64,000 nucleotides of DNA from Cyathus striatus. Taxonomy: Eukaryota; Basidiomycota; Agaricomycetes; Agaricales; Nidulariaceae. Positions within the stretch are counted from its first letter, which is position 1; every line of letters begins with the position of its first letter. The stretch spans positions 372,001 to 436,000 of the forward strand of contig JAOVFP010000009.1 of assembly GCA_025738555.1 (NCBI GenBank). Direction: 5' to 3'. The notes under the pieces are model-generated. The model made no database searches. It was not told the DNA's origin and saw nothing but the letters and a program-made list of their open reading frames with translations. Made by a program: the position numbers and the translations under genes. Below, piece by piece: positions 59,050-64,000 of the stretch.

Positions 59050-61996
59050 CTACTGCCGAGCCTTGGCTTTAGCAGCCATCTACGGACATACGATCAGAAA
59101 GTAGACAGAAGGGAAGGAAGAGTGTAACGTACGAGGTTAAGAGCAGAACCAGCCTTAAACCACTCAATCTGTCCCTCATTGAACGAGTGAGCGAGGGGGA
59201 TCTCCACCTTGGAACCATCCTTATGCTTAACAGCGAGAGTCAAGTTCTTGCCAGGAGCGAAGCTCTCAAGGCCGAGAATATCGACCTTGTCATCGGGCTG
59301 GATCTTGTCGTAATCGGCGGGGTCAACGAAAGTCAAAGCGAGCATGCCCTGCTTCTTCAAGTTGGTCTCGTGGATACGGGCGAAGGAACGGACGATGATG
59401 GCAAGACCCCCGAGGAAGCGGGGCTCAAGGGCGGCATGTTCACGCGAGGAACCTTCACCGTAGTTGTGGTCACCAATGACAACCCACTTGATGCCCTTCT
59501 CGCGGTAGTAGGCAGCAGTCTGGGGGACACCGTCGAATTCACCAGTGAACTGGTTCCTGATCTTGTTGGCCTCGCCGTTCTCAGAGTTAATAGCACCAAT
59601 CAAGCAATTCTCTGCGCATCTGTCAGCAAAAAATATTCATTGAGCATACAAAGAGAACTTACGGGAGATGTTCTCGAGATGTCCACGGTACTTCAACCAA
59701 GGTCCACCAGCGGAAATGTGATCAGTAGTGCACTTGCCCTTGACCTTAATCAGAATGGGGAGATCGGTGGGGGTCTTGCCATCCCAGGGCTTGAAGGGCT
59801 TAAGGAGTTGGAGACGGTCGGATTTAGGGTCAACGGCAACTTGGACGGTGGCACGGTCAGTAGGAGGGGCCTGGAAGGTGTTCTGGCCAGGGTCATATCC
59901 ACGAGGAGGGAGCTCATTACCGGTGGGGTCGATGAATTTAAAGGGTTTGCCCTCGGAGTCGGTCAAAGAGTCAGTAAGAGGGTTGAAGGTAAGACGTCCA
60001 GCAAAGGCCATGGCGGTGACAATATCAGGAGAAGCGACGAAAGCGTGGGTAGCGGGGTTAGCATCGTTACGGCCAGTGAAGTTACGGTTGTAAGAGGTGA
60101 TGACTTAAATAACTAATAAGCATCACATAGAAGAAAAAATGCGCAGAGCACATACTAGAGTTGGGCTCGCCTTTCTTAACATCCTGCCTATCCCATTGAC
60201 CAATGCAAGGACCGCAAGCGTTGGCGAGAACGACACCACCAGCAGCCTCGAAGGCACCAATCTGACCATCGCGCTCAATGGTGGCGCGAACCTGCTCGGA
60301 TCCGGGGGTGACAGTGAATTTACTCTTGAGATCAATACCGCGGTCCGCAGCCTGCTTGACGATGGAAGCGGAGCGGGACATGTCCTCATACGAAGAGTTG
60401 GTGCAAGAACCGATAAGACCGACTTTGAGTTCCTCGGGCCAGCCGTTCTTCTTGACTTCCTCGGCAAACTTGGAGATGGGGGTAGCAAGATCGGGAGTGA
60501 AGGGTCCATTGATATGAGGCTCGAGTTCCGAAAGATTCTACGGGCAGGAAAAAATATATAATTAGAACATTCGGTGCGCAGCACGAGAGAGATAAGAAAA
60601 GAACGCACAATTTCAATATGTTGATCGTACTCGGCACCCTCGTCAGCCTTCAGGTTGTGAGAGAAAGCCTTTGCGTAGTTGGCAATATCAGGACGCTTAG
60701 TGGCGTTGAGGTAGTCGACCATACGGTTGTTGAAGGGGAAGAGCGAAGTCGTAGCACCAATTTCAGCACCCATGTTGCAAATAGTAGCCATGCCTGTGCA
60801 AGAGAGCGACTCGAGGCCGGCACCCTTGTATTCGACAATAGCACCGGTTCCACCCTTGACGGTAAGAATGCCCGCAACCTTGAGAATAACGTCTGTATAT
60901 AGAACGACCCGAAGTAAGTATATCGTTCATTTTTGTGGACCACTGAAATGACGTACCCTTGGGAGTGGTCCAGCCGCTAATTTTTCCAGTAAGATTAACA
61001 CCGATGACCTTGGGGCATTTCAGTTCCCAAGGAATGCCAGCCATAACGTCGACAGCGTCGGCACCACCAACACCACAAGCAATCATACCGAGACCACCAG
61101 CATTGGGGGTATGCGAATCAGTACCAATCATAAGACCGCCGGGGAAAGCGTAGTTTTCGAGAATAATTTGGTGAATGATACCAGAACCGGGTTTCCAGAA
61201 GCCAAGGCCGTACTGCGGGGTAGTAAAACATGTTAGTATATGAACTTTGACTGCGACACGCGAGCGAGAGAAGTAAGCCGCGAGTCAGGACGCACCAAGA
61301 CGGAGCACAGTGTTCCCGTCATAGATAAGATATGATGTCATGAGGAAAATACGAACCTTGGCAGTCGCGGTAGCTAAAAAGTCATAAACCTCCCTGTTGA
61401 TGTCGATAGCGCGGGCTAAATCCTTAACGCCACCAACCTGGGCCTCAATCAAATGGTCACAATGGACGGTGGTGGGGACGGCGGCGGTATCCATTCCAGC
61501 AGACATAAATTGTAAAAGAGCCATCTAAACATATCCGGTCAGACACGGTTCATTTGAAGTGACGTATGAATCTTATCTACCTGGGCGGTAGCATCCTGGC
61601 AGGCAACCCGCTGGAACAAGGCACGTTAGTGGGTGATTAAAGCAGGAAGAACGCAGAGAGCTCACGTCGGGGCGCAGCTTGAGGTAGCTGGTACCGCGCT
61701 CGATGTCCTGGTGGGCAGGATCATCAAGGTGACCATATAGAATCTTTTCGGAGAGGGTCAAGGGCCTCTTCAGCCTGAAGTGGTTATCAATAGGTGCAAA
61801 GCGAATAGCAGACGGTGACTACTTACCTGCCGCGGACGACGGCGAGGTTGTCCTCGATGCGTTGGTAGTTAATGAAAGCGTCCTTTTCAAGGAGGGACAT
61901 GGGGACCTTCGTGTCGCCGATGCGCGGGGCGGCAGTAGCCATGCCCTTTGCAAGGCGCTGGAGGGCATTGCGTGTTCGGTTGGCTAGGTTGAACAT
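59050..61996 (-). CDS. ACO1: Aconitate hydratase, mitochondrial
   Basis: Full multi-exon aconitase, citrate/isocitrate isomerase of the TCA cycle. Start [20 protein letters not shown] is an Arg/Lys-rich mitochondrial presequence. Signatures: [56 protein letters not shown] (first cluster Cys), [11 protein letters not shown] (two more Cys of the 4Fe-4S site), [39 protein letters not shown] and [15 protein letters not shown]. The last exon (59050-59079) is 30 nt and encodes MAAKAKARQ; it joins across a 53-nt intron with donor at 59132. Divergently oriented to the carnitine acetyltransferase gene. All catalytic residues I could check are present. Confidence 0.96.
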
Positions 61997-62940
61997 GATC
62001 TCTTGCTGGCAACGACGACGGCGACGACCAGCGAGGAGAAAGGAATGGGAAGGGATGGAGAGATGCGGAGTTTCGCAAAAAGCAATAATGTTTGTATGAG
62101 TTTGTATTTGTATGGCGACGTACTGTATCTCTGGGAGGGGAAACGCGTAACGGAAGTGCTATGATTGGACAACGCCCAAAGCCGGGAGAGATTCACATGC
62201 TTATCCAATCACAGCACTTCGGGATTGACGCAACTAATCCCGCATTTTCCCTCTATCGGATACCCCTCCCCTCCTCCCTCCACTTATGATTAGGTAAAAT
62301 ATTCTTTCTTGTACAGTCTTTTATTCGATCAGAACATCTATTTAAACCTTCAGCTTCGTCACTCGATTCCTGCTACCTATTTGTATTAGTTCTTACTCCA
62401 CTTGTCACCCTATCACCCTACTACATCTTCATATAAACGCAATGCCAACATCGATGCTCATAAAAAAAGTCACCAGAGTAGCAAAAACAATATACGAAGA
62501 GTAGTGATCGGAGGAAGTGCCAGAGACTCCCAGTAGGCCTACACAGAAGAAGACAGCGATTCAAGCAGAACGACGTGGTTATCGATAAAGTACAAAAATA
62601 CATGGCTCGGGCGGTGACGCAGTGGCGACTCTAAGTCTCAGTCTTGATTCTGAGGAGATCCATCCGGTGTGAATATCACGTGGTGTGAGCCAAGTACCGG
62701 AAGCCGGAACTTGGAAGGGCGGAATAAAAGTCTGCGTGGCCCTCGCCCGACCTCTCAACAACCCAGTGAGTACTAACTAGCCCTGGTGCTGTGGGCGTAG
62801 CACTTAGAGACAGACCAGCTGACCACCGCCCAACAGACTGCCTCTCTATCTCCACGTCAAATCCCAAGGAACGAAGGAACAAAGGTGCCCCGACACTTTC
62901 TGTTCTCCTTCCCCCATCTTCCTACCAACTCTACATCCAA
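61997..62940. promoter_or_regulatory. Shared divergent promoter region of aconitase and carnitine acetyltransferase
   Basis: 944 bases separate the two divergent start codons. No gene is recognised inside. Contains CCCTCC-type pyrimidine tracts near 62260-62285 and CCTTCCCCCATC near 62910. No clear TATA box for either side. Co-regulation is inference from arrangement. Confidence 0.4.
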
Positions 62941-64000
62941 ATGCTGAGCATATCAAAGAATATTTCCAAGCGTTTCGTCGTGCGTTTTCTCTATTCAAAC
63001 AACTACAACTTGAGCTAATTCTACTCACAGCGCCCAGCACTGACACCTCGCCGTACCGTATCCACCACCGTACCGCGGCACAACCAAGCTATGCCTTCCA
63101 ACATGCTCAAATATCAGTCCACCCTCCCCCGCCTCCCCGTCCCTACCCTCTCCATCACATGCTCCAAGTACCTCGACACCGTAAAGCCCCTCCTAACCCC
63201 TTCCGACTACGCCCAAACCGAGTCCATAGTCCGCCAGTTCGAGAAGAGTGACACCGCGAAGGAGCTGCAGGCCCGTCTGGAGGCCCGTGCTGCAAGGGGC
63301 GAGGTCAAGAACTGGCTGAGCGAGTGGTGGAATGAGGCAGCGTATATGGGGTATCGCGACCCTGTCGTGGTGTACGTTAGCTACTTCTTTGTCCATGTGG
63401 ATGATAAGAAGAGGAGGGACCCGGCCAAGCGTGCGGGTGCACTTGTGAAGGCAATGTTGGCGTTCAGGGAGATGGTGGAGAGGTCGGTTCGGTTCTATTG
63501 ACTTGGTAAACGTTGCTGAAATGACTGTAGTGGATCCCTGGAGCCCGAAAAAGTAAAAGGCACACCCCTTTGCATGGATTCGTACAAGTGGCTCTTCCAT
63601 GCTAACAGATACCCCGTCATCCCCTCCGACACAGCACGCAAATTTAACCCAGAGACACACAACCACATCGTCGTTCTCCGTCGGAACAGGTTCTACACCG
63701 TCCCTCTGGCACACGCCGACGGATCTCCGCTCTCCGCCGCGGAACTGGAGGTCCAGTTCCAGCGCGTTATCAAGGATGCCGCCGGGAAAGAGAAGGCTGT
63801 TCCCATTGGTGCATTGAGTGGAGATAATAGGGATCTATGGGCGAAAGCTCGGGATGCGTTGGTAGCTAAGGCGGGAAATAAGGAGCTGTTGGAGAAGATC
63901 GAGAGCGCGATGGTGGTGCTATGTCTGGATGAGAATAAGCCTGTCACGAGGGAAGATGTGAGTTGGCAGTGTTGGGTTGGAGATGGGAGGAGCAGGTGGT
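62941..64000 (+). CDS. Carnitine O-acetyltransferase, N-terminal part (3' cut by window edge)
   Basis: Exons 62941-62971, 63031-63482 and 63531->64000 join in phase. Start MLSISKNISKRPALTPRRTV is a plausible mitochondrial presequence and continues into MLKYQSTLPRLPVP, the usual opening of the choline/carnitine acyltransferase family. Further family blocks: NWLSEWWNEAAYMGYRDPVV, VYVSYFFVHVDD, MDSYKWLFHANRYP, HIVVLRRNRFYTVPL, DRDLWAKARDAL-like text (SGDNRDLWAKARDAL) and WVGDGRSRW near the window end. The catalytic His lies beyond the window. The enzyme moves acetyl groups between CoA and carnitine for transport between peroxisome, cytosol and mitochondria. Confidence 0.93.

Noticed and set aside
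59187..60116. 309-codon plus-strand frame
   Set aside because: It is antisense to aconitase exons whose family motifs are unmistakable; a codon-bias shadow.

Overview
The window reads as nuclear DNA of a basidiomycete fungus, most likely an Agaricomycete. Genes are densely split by short introns (about 47-70 nt, GT/GC-AG with CTNAC-like branch sites). The gene families also fit: Zn2Cys6 regulators, barwin-like DPBB secreted proteins, Kre9/KNH wall proteins, P450s and short TIR elements. The taxonomic call is inference from gene style; no rRNA or other marker is present. I rebuilt gene models by eye, by joining exons whose splice phases agree. Exon coordinates for the TF, CAF1, DPBB, KNH, MFS, P450, EBP and first Rif1 models are phase-checked. 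Other genes have reliable outer limits but not every internal boundary.

Layout. 1-5.2 kb: two tandem paralogous fungal transcription factors, the first cut by the window edge. 5.5-6.9 kb: CAF1/POP2, the CCR4-NOT deadenylase. 10.5-13.6 kb (-): a Bzz1-type F-BAR/C1/SH3-SH3 protein. 16.2-16.8 kb: a small secreted DPBB (expansin/barwin-like) protein. 18.6-21.05 kb (-): two tandem Kre9/KNH-domain secreted proteins; a third truncated one lies at 55.4-56.0 kb. 25.7-30.5 kb (+) and 34.6-38.4 kb (-): two diverged Rif1-like genes tail to tail. The gap between them holds two TIR (MITE-like) elements, an orphan gene with PD-(D/E)XK-like motifs, and a chimeric duplicate made of both Rif1 tails. 39.7-41.7 kb: an MFS transporter. 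42.5-46.3 kb (-): cytosolic/mitochondrial valyl-tRNA synthetase. 47-51.3 kb: a gene-poor stretch with a third TIR element with perfect 52-bp arms. 51.4-55.1 kb: a cytochrome P450 followed by an EBP-type sterol isomerase on the same strand. 56.3-58.9 kb: small unknown genes plus a captured Rif1 fragment. 59.05-62.0 kb (-) and 62.9-64 kb (+): mitochondrial aconitase and carnitine acetyltransferase, divergently transcribed from a shared ~0.94-kb interval.

How genes relate. Most are unlinked housekeeping or regulatory genes: mRNA decay, translation, TCA cycle, actin/endocytosis. Possible functional links are the P450-EBP pair (sterol or terpenoid chemistry), the aconitase/carnitine acetyltransferase head-to-head pair (acetyl-unit and mitochondrial carbon flow) and the KNH wall-protein family. 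The most unusual part is 30.3-38.5 kb: a duplicated Rif1-like gene in inverted orientation, bracketing a patch rebuilt from copies of both gene ends, with a further Rif1 piece exported to 58.5 kb.
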